A DNA stretch of 64,000 bases from NCBI GenBank assembly GCA_016584305.1, contig JACEEZ010018885.1, positions 177,839 to 241,838 on the forward strand, read 5' to 3'. This DNA comes from Chionoecetes opilio (Eukaryota > Arthropoda > Malacostraca > Decapoda > Majidae). Within the stretch, counting starts at the first letter, position 1. The number at the start of each line of letters is the position of its first letter. Below the pieces are notes generated by a model. It ran no database searches, was not told the origin of the DNA, and was given only the letters and a program-made list of their open reading frames with translations. Below are positions 1 to 11,567 of this stretch, piece after piece. The translations under genes were made by a program, and so were the position numbers.

Positions 1-57
1 ATGTAATCCTATGTAATCCTCCTCCTCTTCCTCCTCCTCCTCCTCCTCCTCCTCCTC
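1..57 (+). repeat. CR1 3' terminus followed by (TCC)n
   Basis: The window opens with two copies of the decamer ATGTAATCCT and then an interrupted (TCC)n tract. The same decamer pair followed by (TCC)n ends the CR1 copy at 1337, so these bases are read as the 3' end of another CR1 copy lying mostly outside the window. Confidence 0.6.
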
Positions 58-1081
58 CTTGACCAAGCTAAGGGCACATGGCATAGGAGAGCAATTATGT
101 TCATGGATTGGCGATTGGCTTTCAAATCGTAAACAACGGGTAGTAATAAATGGTGAGGCATCTGATTGGTTAGATGTCACTAGTGGGGTGCCTCAGGGCT
201 CGGTCTTGGGTCCTACTCTTTTTCTGATATATATCAACGATCTGGACTGCGGACTTGTATCTAAAATATCAAAATTTGCAGATGACACCAAATTAGGCGG
301 TAAAGCATATACTAGAGAAAACTGCGAACTCATACAAAGTGATCTCGACAAACTATCAGATTGGAGTGATAAATGGCTATTAAAATTCAATTCCGATAAA
401 TGTAAAGTAATGCATATAGGCAACGATAACCTCAAATATAACTATCAAATGCAAAATAAATCGTTAACTGAAGTACAGCAGGAAAAGGATCTAGGTGTCA
501 TCATCAGTAATGATCTGAAAACCAGTTCGCATTGCCTAGCTGCCAGTAAAAAGGCAAATATGATGTTGGGCTTTATTAAACGTAACTTTGAACATAAAAC
601 TCCGAAAGTAATGACACAATTATACACGTCCTTGGTTAGGCCGCACTTGGAATATGCCGTTCAATTCTGGTCGCCCTGTTTCGTAAAAGATCAAGCCAAA
701 TTAGAATCAGTGCAAAGAAGAGCAACCAAACAAATTCCATCTCTGCGAAATTCATCTTATGAAGAGGGGACTGCGGAAACTTAATATGTTTTCCTTAAAG
801 GATCGTAGAATCCGTGGGACTTGATAGAAACCTTTAAGATCCTAAAAGGTTTTGATGTCATTAATCAAGAGGACCTATTCGAGCTTTCAACTCAAGTGAC
901 AACAAGAAATAATGGTTTAAAACTAAACGGTCAACGTTGCATCACCGATCTCCGTAAAAATTATTTCAATGTTAGAGTCGTTGATCGATGGAACAAGTTA
1001 CCAGCAAATGTTGTCGGAGCCAACACAATAACTACATTCAAAAACAGACTTGACGCGCACTGTAAAGTAAATGGGTATTGA
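58..1081 (+). pseudogene. CR1-clade LINE reverse transcriptase, 5'-truncated, frameshifted
   Basis: This is the C-terminal half of a CR1-type ORF2. Visible motifs in order are SGVPQGSVLGP (about residues 42-52 of the open frame), the catalytic FADD box (73-76), EKDLGVIISNDL, VRPHLEYAVQFW and QRRAT. The last part, in another frame, ends with RVVDRWNKLPANVV and a stop at 1079-1081. CR1 reverse transcriptases carry these motifs in this order. Compared with the copy at 27223-30010, this one has an extra G near 765 and a missing G near 817, giving two compensating frameshifts. The endonuclease and first RT motifs are missing: homology starts directly after (TCC)n, inside the protein, so the open frame begins at a Leu codon and not at a true start. 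It is a dead copy. Assignment to CR1 is firm; the family is not named. Confidence 0.85.
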
Positions 1082-1390
1082 TAGTGCGAATTCGTATCTA
1101 GTCCTCCGTATCGATTAGTTGTAGTGGTAGTGGTAGTTGTAGTTAGTATTTTTCATATCCTATCATTCTGCACTATGAAATTTCCATGTTCCTATCCTCT
1201 TTAGGGACATGGTATCATTTTCCAACTGTTTTCTTACAAGTAGTTGATAGTTAGTAGTATGTAGTTCAGCAGATACCCTCGCTATGGACCAATAGGTCTC
1301 CTGGTGTCTGTTACTCCTATGTAATCCTATGTAATCCTCCTCCTCCCCTTCCTCCTCCTCCTCCTCCTCCTCCTCCTCCTCCTTTCTCAA
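1082..1390 (+). mobile_element. CR1 3' UTR, terminal decamer repeat and (TCC)n tail
   Basis: The roughly 250-bp segment after the CR1 stop matches the 3' UTR of the minus-strand copy at 26955-27222. It ends with a twofold TATGTAATCC repeat and then (TCC)n to about 1383. CR1 elements usually end in a short direct repeat instead of poly(A), so the decamer pair is taken as the true 3' terminus. Confidence 0.75.
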
Positions 1391-1731
<341 letters not shown>

Positions 1732-1814
1732 AAACCTAGAGTATTCTTCTCATATATTGAATATATGAATAGACACATGTATATATAAGGGGAAAGAAGT
1801 GAAACTACGGGCAG

Positions 1815-1815
<1 letters not shown>

Positions 1816-1871
<56 letters not shown>

Positions 1872-1909
1872 CACTTACACACGGCACTTACACACGGCAC
1901 TTGCACACA
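1816..1909. repeat. (CA)n microsatellite grading into a 14-bp tandem repeat
   Basis: An interrupted CA run to 1869 is followed by three copies of a 14-bp unit containing CGGCACTTACACAC. Confidence 0.9.
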
Positions 1910-2089
1910 ACAACGTTTAAGAAAATAGGAACAAGAGGGAGCTATTCTAAATAAGGGCGAGGAGGATTATGTTTACCCTTACCAGCGAGGTTCCTGGCGT
2001 GGGTGGAGCATTAACACGCGTATGGCTCGCGTCCTTAATCCTGACCAGGGTGAAGAGTCGTGTGAGCGAGACACTTTCCGCTGGGATTA

Positions 2090-2536
<447 letters not shown>

Positions 2537-2887
2537 AAGGACGACCCGTCACAAACACCTTTTCCTAGCCTGCAGAAGGACGACCCGCCACAAACACCAT
2601 TTCCTAGCCTGCAGAAGGACGACCCTCCACAAACACCATTTCCCAGCCTACAGAAGGACGACCCGCCACAAACACCATTTCCCAGCCTGCAGAAGGACGA
2701 CCCCCCACAAACACCATTTCCCAGCCTGCAGAAGGACGACCCGCCACAAACACCATTTCCCAGCCTACAGAAGGACGACCCCCCACAAACACCATTTCCC
2801 AGCCTGAAGAAGGACGACCCGCCACAAACACCATTTCCCAGCCTGCAGAAGGACGACCCGCCACAAACACCATTTCCCAGCCTGCAG
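2537..2887. repeat. 39-bp minisatellite, nine copies
   Basis: Nine consecutive copies of a 39-bp unit beginning AAGGACGACCCGCCACAAAC, with only scattered substitutions and one length-neutral variant class (CCGCC/CCCCC/CCTCC). Because 39 is a multiple of three, the minus strand stays open and would encode a 13-residue repeat. No start context, signal sequence or flanking exon supports real translation. Confidence 0.95.
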
Positions 2888-3752
2888 AAGGTCGCAGGAA
2901 AAAAAGAGAATTAATAAAATGCGTTCAAATTCGGAGAAACACGGGACTGTAAAGAGTGGCGAGGCAGCATAATACACACATCAACATTATAAGGGAGACT
3001 CCACCCGCTGTCTTGGGGAAAAATGCAGCTATTAATTCCCCTCTTTCTGCCTTCATAGTTACAGACTTCTGGGGACACGCGAATATTTTTGAGGAATCTG
3101 CTTCTGTTTCTCGTGTTATTGGCTGGAAGCGTATTCGGATCTGGCGCAGTTTTCTTCCGGGACAAAGTTAGGTGGAAAAGATAGTAGAAATAAAGAGTTA
3201 GGGAGGGAGGGGGGTGAGGCCACATGTGCATCAGAACATTGGCGGTAGCTACCGCAGCTTGTTAGCGTGATGGCGCAGCACCCAGTAACTTTTTATTCAT
3301 ATATTTATCCGCAGCGTCATTATTGTTATTGCATGGAGTATCAGTTACCAATATCGTAATAATTAATATCACTACTACTATTACCACTGCTATTACTACA
3401 TACTTACTACTATCACTGCTATTACTGTCTACTACTTCTACCACTGTTATTACCACTGCTATAACTACTTACTACTACCTTGCATGCTAGTAAAAGGGGG
3501 GGGGGGAGGGTTTAGGATTCCAGCACGGTGACTTGTGTTGTTACGGAATGCTGTGCACGTAAACTTTTCTGTGGTGACTTTGCAGACAGCTACAAAGGTG
3601 AACATCACGTTTTTCAGTTTTGGCTCCAGTCAAGTTATCGCAAGAGATTGATGAATCTTTTGACATGATATACACTGCATTAAACATTCATCTAATCTTA
3701 TCTACACGGAGATCAGGCTTGAACACATATCCAAGTGAGTATAAAAGGTGGT
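2888..3752. other. Unassigned DNA with a degenerate trinucleotide tract
   Basis: No gene was recognised. About 3350-3480 is a degenerate (ACT/ATT)n tract, and 3497-3506 is a short G run. Confidence 0.5.
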
Positions 3753-3911
3753 AGGGAAACTCAGGCCGAATCAGGAACACTATGTATATTCCTTAACGTT
3801 TCGACAAGCGTCGTCTTCAGAGAGAATGAAGAAGCCATTCTCTCTGAAGAAGACGCTTGTGGAAACGTTAGGGAATATACATGGTGTTCCTGATTAGTCC
3901 TGAGTTTCCCT
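3753..3911. repeat. Foldback hairpin, arms about 75 bp, 7-nt loop
   Basis: The left arm starts AGGGAAACTCAGG and ends AGAGAGAATG at 3828. The right arm starts CATTCTCTCT at 3836 and ends CCTGAGTTTCCCT at 3911. The arms are near-perfect reverse complements around AAGAAGC. It may be a palindromic MITE or a hairpin-RNA-like inverted duplication; no clear target duplication was found. Confidence 0.85.
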
Positions 3912-4193
3912 TATGTTGGTGCTAAAAAGTTACTTTATGTTGCAAATAGAAACATGGAAACGCCAGTGATTACCGTACACGCCGGGCTTGCAATGAATAA
4001 TATTTTTTTTTAATACGGAACTTGAGTAACTTGCTGTTGCACAACATTTACGGCAATGCACTACATGGGCAGATCATGCTTAATGGCGGCGAATTATGTG
4101 CGTGGCAATATAACAAAAACTCAATTTATTTTGGAGTGACAGCGATGGTCTATGACAGTGTAATAAAGTTGTCGATCTAACTGTATTACTCAG

Positions 4194-5040
4194 TGTGGGA
4201 ATTTATATCACATACCTATTTAATTTGAAGTCCTTACCTAATCACAACCCATGTTCTATCGCATCGACACATTATCCAAGCCAATCAACTAACTAGGATA
4301 CTTATCGGTGGATAGTAGGGTTGCATTGCGGATCAGGGTTTGATTAATATTGCAATGATCTTGTGATCCGATGTGGTCGCCCGTGATCAGGGCCGCCCGT
4401 GTATGACAAGAGGCGGTGGGCTGGAGGTTGGTTGTTATCGGAACGTCAATGGTTATCACACCAGTAACTTGACGCGGCCCGGGTTGTTATCAGTTTTTTG
4501 TATTTTTAACACCCGTCCTATGATTTACACTATATATGTACAAAATTAACGTATGTACAAATCTCTTCTTTATAATCAGAGAAGAGATATTAGCTCGATG
4601 GAGGTGTGGAGTGTACTGTCCTTGTAGACAAGCACGGCTATTAACAATTGATGTTATCCTTTCAAGGGCTCTGAGTTGTACTGATTCTCCAAGGATGGAC
4701 GAGACCCCCGCTAACAATCCTATGGACACGTGTATCATGGCAGGTGGCCTAGAATATAACTGTTGCGGCGGCCAATGACCGTGCTTCAAATCAAGGTGCT
4801 AATTATTAAGTGCAATTCTTAATTAACAAATGGGAATATTAATTAATCCTATCCCCAGTACTAATCATGTACTTAATGACCTTAATTATTAGCCATTACC
4901 ATTACAATTATTATATACATATCCCTATACGCGCCCGACTATTATGAGCGGAAAATACCTCTCAATAGGGGGTGGTGGGGGAAAGCAAACTACCAGCTCT
5001 ACCACATTATGAGAGGGGTGTTTGGTGGATAATTTCCACA
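4194..5040 (-). repeat. LTR (left copy, 847 bp)
   Basis: It is collinear with 7944-8082 plus 9949-10648. It contains a small hairpin (ATCTCTTCT ... AGAAGAGAT) near 4559-4588 that is conserved in the other LTR. Several indels separate the two LTRs, so the insertion is not recent. Confidence 0.88.
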
Positions 5041-7252
5041 CTGGGGGCCGGGCGAAAACTGAAGTACGCTTCATGTGATTATCACCCCAGGCCACATAGG
5101 CGGAAATTCAAATAGTGGTTTCGGCATGTGTGTCTTTACCTATTTTACAATAACAGCTCTGATAGGGCACCAGTGAATATGCTGACACTATTACTTGATC
5201 GAGGGGAGGAGTTGGGGAGAGTAGTTATCTCCTGATGTTATAGTATCACCAAGTATAGTCATCACCATTGGCCTCAAATGGTTTTAGGAGCTCTATCATC
5301 AGCGGTAAGTTAAGGGGACCTAAATAGGCGACTAGTCTACACTCAGAATTATTAAATTTAATGAGAGATCTGAGGTAATATTTGACTGCCTGTTCTACCA
5401 TGATTTATCCAAAATTGACACCTGATATTCGGCTATTATGTAGCCATTCCACCATGTAATGAGTTCCTATGATAGTCCTTCCACCACAATTTAGTAAGAT
5501 GATTGGCGTTGGGAATTAGTATGGATGGCAGGTTTTATTTGGAAGATCAGCTGAAAATGTCGACCTCGACACCTAATACCTCATGATCAAGGAAACAGAC
5601 ACCAAGCATGGTCAATTTGTTCCTATGGGGCTGGGTGAAGCCAATAGCTGATATTCATCAGGAATAACTACTGCCTTCTGTATTGTTCTGATACAAAACT
5701 TCAAAGGATTCAGAGCTATCCCTTTTATTAAACCTTGCAGGGAATATTAACCTTGCAGGAGTATTTAACCTTGCCGGGCAAGGGATGTATAATAACCCCT
5801 ACAGGGAATATTGTTCAATAAAGGAAAAATCTTTCCATGTATAGCATTAGATCTGGGATCAATAGGTTCCCTTATTATATTCTTCAGATATGTCTGACTG
5901 AGTGGAGGAAACCATATTAGGATTATTATTACACTCTTTCAGGCCACGGGTAGGGCCTTGTTTAAACCATAATCCTGTATTCAATTGGAATTATTAACTC
6001 CTCGCCGACACCTTATTATTAGGATTTCATTAGTGGCAATATATTCATTAGAACTGAATACCACTTCCTCAAAAACCTCACTATGTTGCTACTGTGGGCA
6101 GGAAAGTGGTTCCTATTATGTAATTAGAAAGGGTTGTGCATGACTAGGAATACTCTCCTGGTTCGAATGTTTATATGGGTATGTGGGATGGGTCCCATGA
6201 TTACCTTACCACCAGACTAGGAACATTGAGACGGTATGTATTTTTGAGGAAATACTTGATAACGCCCAAAAGTAATCGGGCTTCCTATTATTAATGGAAA
6301 AGGGTCAATCAACGTCTTTGAAGGTATACTAACTAGTTTAACACATTATCCCTCAGCATTTCAGCTGTGTCCTTTAGTCCATTAGCAGTTGATTTAAAAC
6401 TGATACAAATGATATTACTACTACAGCAGATACCCTACATTTATATTCTTCCTAATGGACTAGGGGTGAACTATGTCATAGGTTTGGAGCATCATTATTG
6501 GCCGAGGAAGAACAACCTGATATGGCTATGTTTGTTTTGTTTTTTTTTTTTTTGTCCCCCACCCCTTTTTTTTCTTTTTTTTTGCTAATTATGGGTGTGG
6601 TAATTATTCAATATCTTCTCTGCTTATGAAGGATCTTTGTGGACACCACTGTCAACATTGTTTACCTATGGGACTGCATTACCATTATGGCACACCTTCA
6701 ACTCGGCCGTGAACAGCTGCTGAACTACTCTATAGTGACTGCATTTAAACACTGTAGGGTCTGAGTTATTATCACGTTAGGACAGAGAGCGATGTTATGA
6801 TGAACAGATGTTTCATTTCTACAAGTTCTTCAGCTTACTAGGGCATGCATTTGAAGCATGTTTTATCACGGAGGACGGTTAGGCAATTACAAGGGCGCAT
6901 TAACCTTACAACTCTCGTGCAATAATCTGAGAATAGGATATACTGTGGAGGGTCTATGTTCCCCCTCACATAAGACACTATTTTATTATTCGTACTTCCA
7001 CTAGAGGTCGCCCCTGGAATTAGGGTATGTATCTATTATTTTGGTAGGTCTAAGTGGTTTATTGAAGGCTGGAAGTTTGAATCGTAATTAAGGATTATTT
7101 GATTTTGGTAACAGGCGCAGGATAAACTTACCCACTAACCGAGGGAGTCCTTTAAACTCTGAGGGTGGCTGATATAGCTGATTACCTTCAGGCGTAATAA
7201 ATCGTGATCTCCTTGTGGGGTTCTGGCTTAATACCTTGCAAAACTTTGGTGG

Positions 7253-7577
7253 TTAAAGAAGCTTTAGCTGTAGATGGAATATGAAGCACACTCCAGTAAA
7301 TCCCTCATTTTCAATTACTTTATCGAGATAATCTTTGACATTCGTGTTCATGATGATAACACATGCTGAATCAATTTCTTTATCCCCAAGCTGGTTTATT
7401 GAACTTCATTATATGCAGTAGCCGTTCATATGTTTCCCATTTAGTTTTTAGCATTAGCAGACCTGAGTTGAAACTATTATAGTCTATAGGGTTAGTCCCA
7501 GCTGCTTCGTCATACGTATGATATAATCGTGTCAGCCAGCCTAATTTAGCAGCTAATGATTTAGTCCCTTCCGCCAT
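7253..7577 (-). pseudogene. Gag-like N-terminal remnant
   Basis: An ATG at 7575-7577 opens a 65-codon frame rich in Lys, Leu and aromatic residues (LGWLTRLYHTYDEA, LKTKWETYERLL). It lies about 350 bp downstream of the primer-binding site, where gag would start. The frame stops at 7380, but a single-base shift reopens it as far as 7253. The Trp-x2-Tyr and Leu-rich helical pattern resembles the start of BEL/Pao-type gag proteins, but the match is weak. It could be a chance ORF; its position and the shifted continuation are the main support. Confidence 0.4.
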
Positions 7578-7925
7578 GATTTTAATTGATTAACTCAAAT
7601 GAAATATTAAATGCAGGACTACGTTACTTAAAACATTGTTAGTTGATAATTAATTATATTATAAGTGCGGGAAGCGCTGTTGGCTGGCCTAACAAGGCGC
7701 ATAACCAGGCCTATGGCCAACCCCCACTTTATTTATTACAACTAACTAGTACGTAGCCTCTGATGCTATCTACTACCACAGGGTGATGGCATATGGTAGT
7801 TGAACAGCTGAGTCATTCTTGACGCTTCGAAGCACCCCGTCTCCAGCCTCATAACCAGCGGTTGTGATAGGCTCATAATCACGTCACAATTAACGACCAC
7901 TTTGAATCACATGATCATCAATATT

Positions 7926-7942
7926 CCTCACTCGGGGCACCA
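7926..7942 (-). promoter_or_regulatory. Putative tRNA primer-binding site
   Basis: On the minus strand this reads TGGTGCCCCGAGTGAGG, one base after the LTR end. TGG complements CCA. The next base, seven bases and five bases fit the discriminator, acceptor stem and T-stem of a tRNA 3' end, and position 61 pairs as the conserved C should. The tRNA species was not assigned. Confidence 0.6.
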
Positions 7943-8082
7943 ATGTGAGAATTTATATCACATACATATTTAATTTGAATTCCTTACCTAATCAAAACCC
8001 ATGTTCTATCGCATCGACACATTATCCCAGCCAATCAACTAACTAGGATAATTAACGGTGGATAGTAGGGTTGCGTTGCGGA

Positions 8083-9944
8083 CCCGGACTAGAACCCTCC
8101 TGAGGAGAGACAAGGAGAGGTATGTCAGGAGTCTCGCTGAGGATGTCGAGGGTCATTTGAACGCTAATGACCTCCGACCCGCCTACCGAGCCCTGAAGAA
8201 GCTCCGTTCCAAGTCTCCTTCTCGGGCGAGTGCTATTCGAACAGCAGATGGGCGCCTCGTGTCGGACATGGATGGGCAGATGGCTCGTTGGGCTGAGTAC
8301 TTTGGGCAGTTGTTCACGGTGGACCCTCCAACTGAGCAGCTTCACACCACTGGGTTACAGGCAGTGGATGCCGATCCTCCCATTGACGAAACCGCACCCT
8401 CTCATGACGAAGTCAGAGAGGCTGTAGCAAAGTTGAAGGGTGGAAAGGCAGCTGGTGTTTGTAATATCAGTGCGGAGCTCCTCAAAGCTGGGGGTGAGGC
8501 CATGATCCGCGGGCTGCATGCTGTCCTGACTGCCGTGTGGCAATCAGGTACCATTCCTCCTGACTGGAAAAGGGGGCTGGTCGTCCCTATCTGGAAAGGG
8601 AAAGGGGACCGTCAGGACTGCAACAATTACCGCGTTATTACACTGCTCAGCGTACCAGGCAAGGTGCTTGCCCATCTATTGCTGACACGAATTCGCAGTC
8701 ATCTGGTGAAGCATCAGAGACCTCAGCAGTCTGGGTTCACGCCTGGTAAGTCAACAACGGACCGTATCCTAGCGCTTCGTATCCTGGTGGAACGCCCACG
8801 TGAGTTTCGACAGGGGATGCTTGCAGCCTATGTTGATCTCAAGAAGGCGTTTGACTCAGTGCATCGTGAGTCACTCTGGGATCTTCTGCGACTTCGAGGG
8901 ATTCCTGCAAGGACTATTGGTTTGATAACTGGTCTGTATTCTGGGACTGAGAGTGCTGTGAAGTATGGGGCAGGTGTATCCAGCTTCTTTCCTGTGAATT
9001 CAGGAGTGAGGCAAGGGTGCGTCCTTGCCCCATCACTTTTCAACACTTGTATGGACTGGGTATTGGACAAGGTTGTAGATCAAAGTGATTGTGGAGCATC
9101 CGTCGGCAACACCAAGATCACTGATCTTGTTTTTGCCGATGATGCAGTAATCTTTGCTGAGTCGCTGGAGGTCCTGGTGATGGCTCTCGAGGCGCTGCAC
9201 GAGGAGGCAAAGCCTTTGGGACTTGAGGTCTCCTGGCTCAAGACCAAGGTCCAGGTGTTTGGAGACTTACTAGATGAAGCAGTACAGTCTGTTCATGCGT
9301 GTGGCGAGGACATTGAAATCTTGGAAAGTTTTACATACCTTGGTAGCGCAGTCCATAATGACGGCGGGTCACGTCAAGAAGCCTTACGGCGGATTGGCAT
9401 AGCCCACGGTGTTATGGACTTGCTCAGCGGGAGTATTTGGCGTTGTCGGTACCTGTGCAGGAGGACAAAGATTTGGATCTTCAAGTCGCTTGTGATCCCT
9501 GTCTTACTCTATGGTTGTGAGACATGGACACTAAATAGTGACTTGAAGAGACGAATCAATGCCTTTGGTAATAAGTGTCTTCGCAGAATCATGGGGTATC
9601 GCTGGGATGATTACGTGTCAAATCAGCGATTGCACCGTGAGACTGAATCGAGGCCTGTTACCTGCATAGTCCGTCAGCGCCAACTTCGGCTATATGGGCA
9701 TGTGGCACGCTACCCTGAAACCGATCCTTCCCATCGGGTTGTATCTGTAAGAGACAATCCGGCGTGGAGGAGGCCAAGGGGGCGCCCACAAGGCTCGTGG
9801 CTGGGGCAAGTTGATGTTTCTTGTCGAGAGCTGCTTTGTATGGGAAGGGAGCCTGCATGGGAACTCGCGCGTGGTGACCCCCGGGAGTGGCGTCGTAGGG
9901 TGGGCGAGGCGACGCGCCCCCCGGCGTATGCCCCCAATGATTGA
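8083..9944 (+). CDS. RTE-type reverse transcriptase, open but lacking endonuclease
   Basis: A 620-codon RTE-derived frame without a stop. Residues counted from the upstream ATG at 8058: YVDLKKAFD (258-266, motif A Asp), SGVRQGCVLAPSLFN (315-329) and VFADDAVIF (358-366, catalytic Asp pair). These are followed by an RTE-like thumb and a basic Trp-rich C-terminus ending at TGA 9942-9944. The only upstream ATG, at 8058, lies in the host LTR, so the first eight residues are LTR-derived; the true element start lies in the lost 5' part. The product would be an RNA-templated DNA polymerase working in target-primed integration. Without an endonuclease it cannot be an autonomous mobile protein. The unbroken frame suggests a younger insertion than the CR1 copies here. 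Codons look ordinary. Confidence 0.85.
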
Positions 9945-9948
9945 TTGA
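8083..9948 (+). mobile_element. RTE-clade LINE, 5'-truncated, inserted in an LTR
   Basis: The 7-bp TTGCGGA at 8076-8082 is repeated at 9949-9955 and marks the target-site duplication. The intact left LTR shows the empty site. The element ends with TGATTGATTG directly after the stop codon, the very short repetitive 3' end typical of RTE elements. The endonuclease half is missing. Confidence 0.88.
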
Positions 9949-10717
9949 TTGCGGATCAGGGTTTGATTAATATTGCAATGATCTTGTGATCCGATGTGGT
10001 CGTCCGTGATCAGGGCCGCCCGTGTATGACAAGAGGCGGTGGGCTGGAGGTTGGTTGTTATAGGGACGTCAATGGTTATCACACCAGTAACTTGACGCGG
10101 CGGATTGTTATCAGTGTGTTGTATTTTAACACAGTCCTATGATTTAACACTATATATGTACAAAATTAACGTATGTACAAATCTCTTCTTTATAATCAGA
10201 GAAGAGATATTAGCTCGATGGAGGTGTGGAGTGTACTGTCCTTGTAGACAAGCACGGCTATTAACAATTGATGTTATCCTTTCAAGGGCTCTGAGTGTAC
10301 TGATTCTCCAAGGTGGACGAGACCCCCGCTACCAATACCTATGACACGTGTATCATGTCAGGTGGCCTAGAATCTAATGTGCGGCGGCCAATGACCGTGC
10401 TTCAAAATCAAGGTGCTAATTATTTAAGTGCAATTCTTATTAACCACTGGGAATATTAATTTATCCTATCCCAGTACTAATCATTTACTTAAATTACCTT
10501 AATTATTAGCCATTACCATTACAATTATATATACATATCCCTATACGCGCCCTCCTATTATGAGCGGAAAATACAACTCACTATGGGGGGGGGAAACATA
10601 CTACCACTGTACCAATTATGGGAGGGTGTTTGGTGGATAATTTCCACACTCAGCGTTAATTTGTAGAAACGCGCGGCTGTCGGCAAGCCACTCTTCGTAT
10701 ATGATGAAACAATGAAT

Positions 10718-10829
10718 CCTCTCTTTCTCACTCTCTCTATCTCTCTCTCTCTTCTCTCTCTCTCTCTCTCTCTCTCTCATCTCGCTCCTTCTCCTATCTC
10801 TCCTCCTCTCTCTCTCTTCTCTTCTCTCT

Positions 10830-10889
<60 letters not shown>
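10718..10889. repeat. (CT)n-rich microsatellite
   Basis: A CT run interrupted by TCC, CTT and AT variants. Confidence 0.95.
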
Positions 10890-11446
10890 GTACAAAATGT
10901 TTCAGTTGGTGTTACGAATATGTAAAAAGGTGATATTTTATTTTCATAATGCTGTCACTCCATTGCGTCTCCTTGCCTTTCTCCCTTCTCTCCCTTCCTC
11001 CCTCCTTTATCTCCCTTCCTCTCTCGTTTCTATCCCTCCCTCCCTCCGTTCGAAGTCAAATAGGGATTTAATGGGATATCAGATGGCGGAGACCGCTGTC
11101 AATTGGAAGCGGGATTCCAAAGATATAAGGTCCTGAAAAACGTGACGGTCGGTCGGGTCGGGTCGGGTCGAGCGCTAAGCTTGATGGTCAGTCGGTCGGG
11201 TCGGCCGCTTGATTGTGAGAGAAAAATCCCGTACCAGTGAGACTCGCGAGCGCTTCGCGCTCCGCTCGTAATGAATAAAATTGGGTTCATAAAGCCCATT
11301 TGCTTAATTTTCCTTCCTGGACCATTCTCGTTTTCAAAATAAGATGAATGTTATGATTTAAATCAGTGATTCTTAAAAAAATTATTTTGATTTAAATCAT
11401 GATTTAAATCAGTTGATTACAATCAATTGATTAAATCAAAAAACCC
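10890..11446. other. Unassigned DNA with a pentamer repeat and palindromic AT motif
   Basis: A short (GGTCG)n repeat lies near 11140-11205. TGATTTAAATCA-type palindromic motifs recur at 11350-11430, like the ends of some small DNA transposons, but no paired terminus was found. No gene was seen. Confidence 0.5.
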
Positions 11447-11448
11447 TG

Positions 11449-11479
<31 letters not shown>

Positions 11480-11509
11480 ATATATATTATATATATTATA
11501 TATATATAT

Positions 11510-11548
<39 letters not shown>

Positions 11549-11567
11549 CTATAGTATATATATACTA
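11447..11567. repeat. (TA)n microsatellite
   Basis: An imperfect TA run. The Tyr-Ile open frames across it are artefacts. Confidence 0.95.

Larger units (their letters stand above)
5041..7943 (-). other. Internal region of the LTR element, mostly non-coding
   Basis: A/T-rich DNA of about 2.9 kb with many stops in all frames. A T-rich block interrupted by C runs at 6535-6588 reads as a polypurine-like tract on the minus strand, but it is far from either LTR. Apart from the gag-like stretch at 7253-7577, no domain was seen. Confidence 0.6.
4194..10648 (-). mobile_element. LTR retrotransposon, degenerate, with a nested LINE
   Basis: Two direct copies of an LTR of about 840 bp (4194-5040 and 7944-10648, the latter interrupted) flank 2.9 kb. 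Each LTR starts TGTG(G/A)GAATTT and ends AATTTCCACA, giving TG...CA termini with short inverted repeats. The 5-bp CTCAG immediately precedes the first LTR (4189-4193) and immediately follows the last (10649-10653), a perfect target-site duplication. A tRNA-complement-like primer site next to the right LTR (7926-7942) and a gag-like reading frame at 7253-7577 both read on the minus strand, so the right LTR is taken as the 5' LTR. No protease, RT or integrase was recognised, so the element is non-autonomous or heavily deleted. Superfamily is uncertain; the gag-like start could fit BEL/Pao. Confidence 0.85.
7944..10648 (-). repeat. LTR (right copy), split by the nested RTE element
   Basis: LTR sequence runs 7944-8082 and resumes at 9949-10648. 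Removing the RTE insertion and one copy of its duplication leaves a sequence collinear with the left LTR. Confidence 0.88.

Noticed and set aside
2604..2873. 89-codon frame with a 13-residue repeat on the minus strand
   Set aside because: The 39-bp minisatellite is a multiple of three, so openness is expected without selection.
4536..4778. 80-codon frame shared by both LTRs
   Set aside because: It lies wholly within LTR sequence on the strand opposite to the inferred element; conservation reflects LTR identity, not coding.
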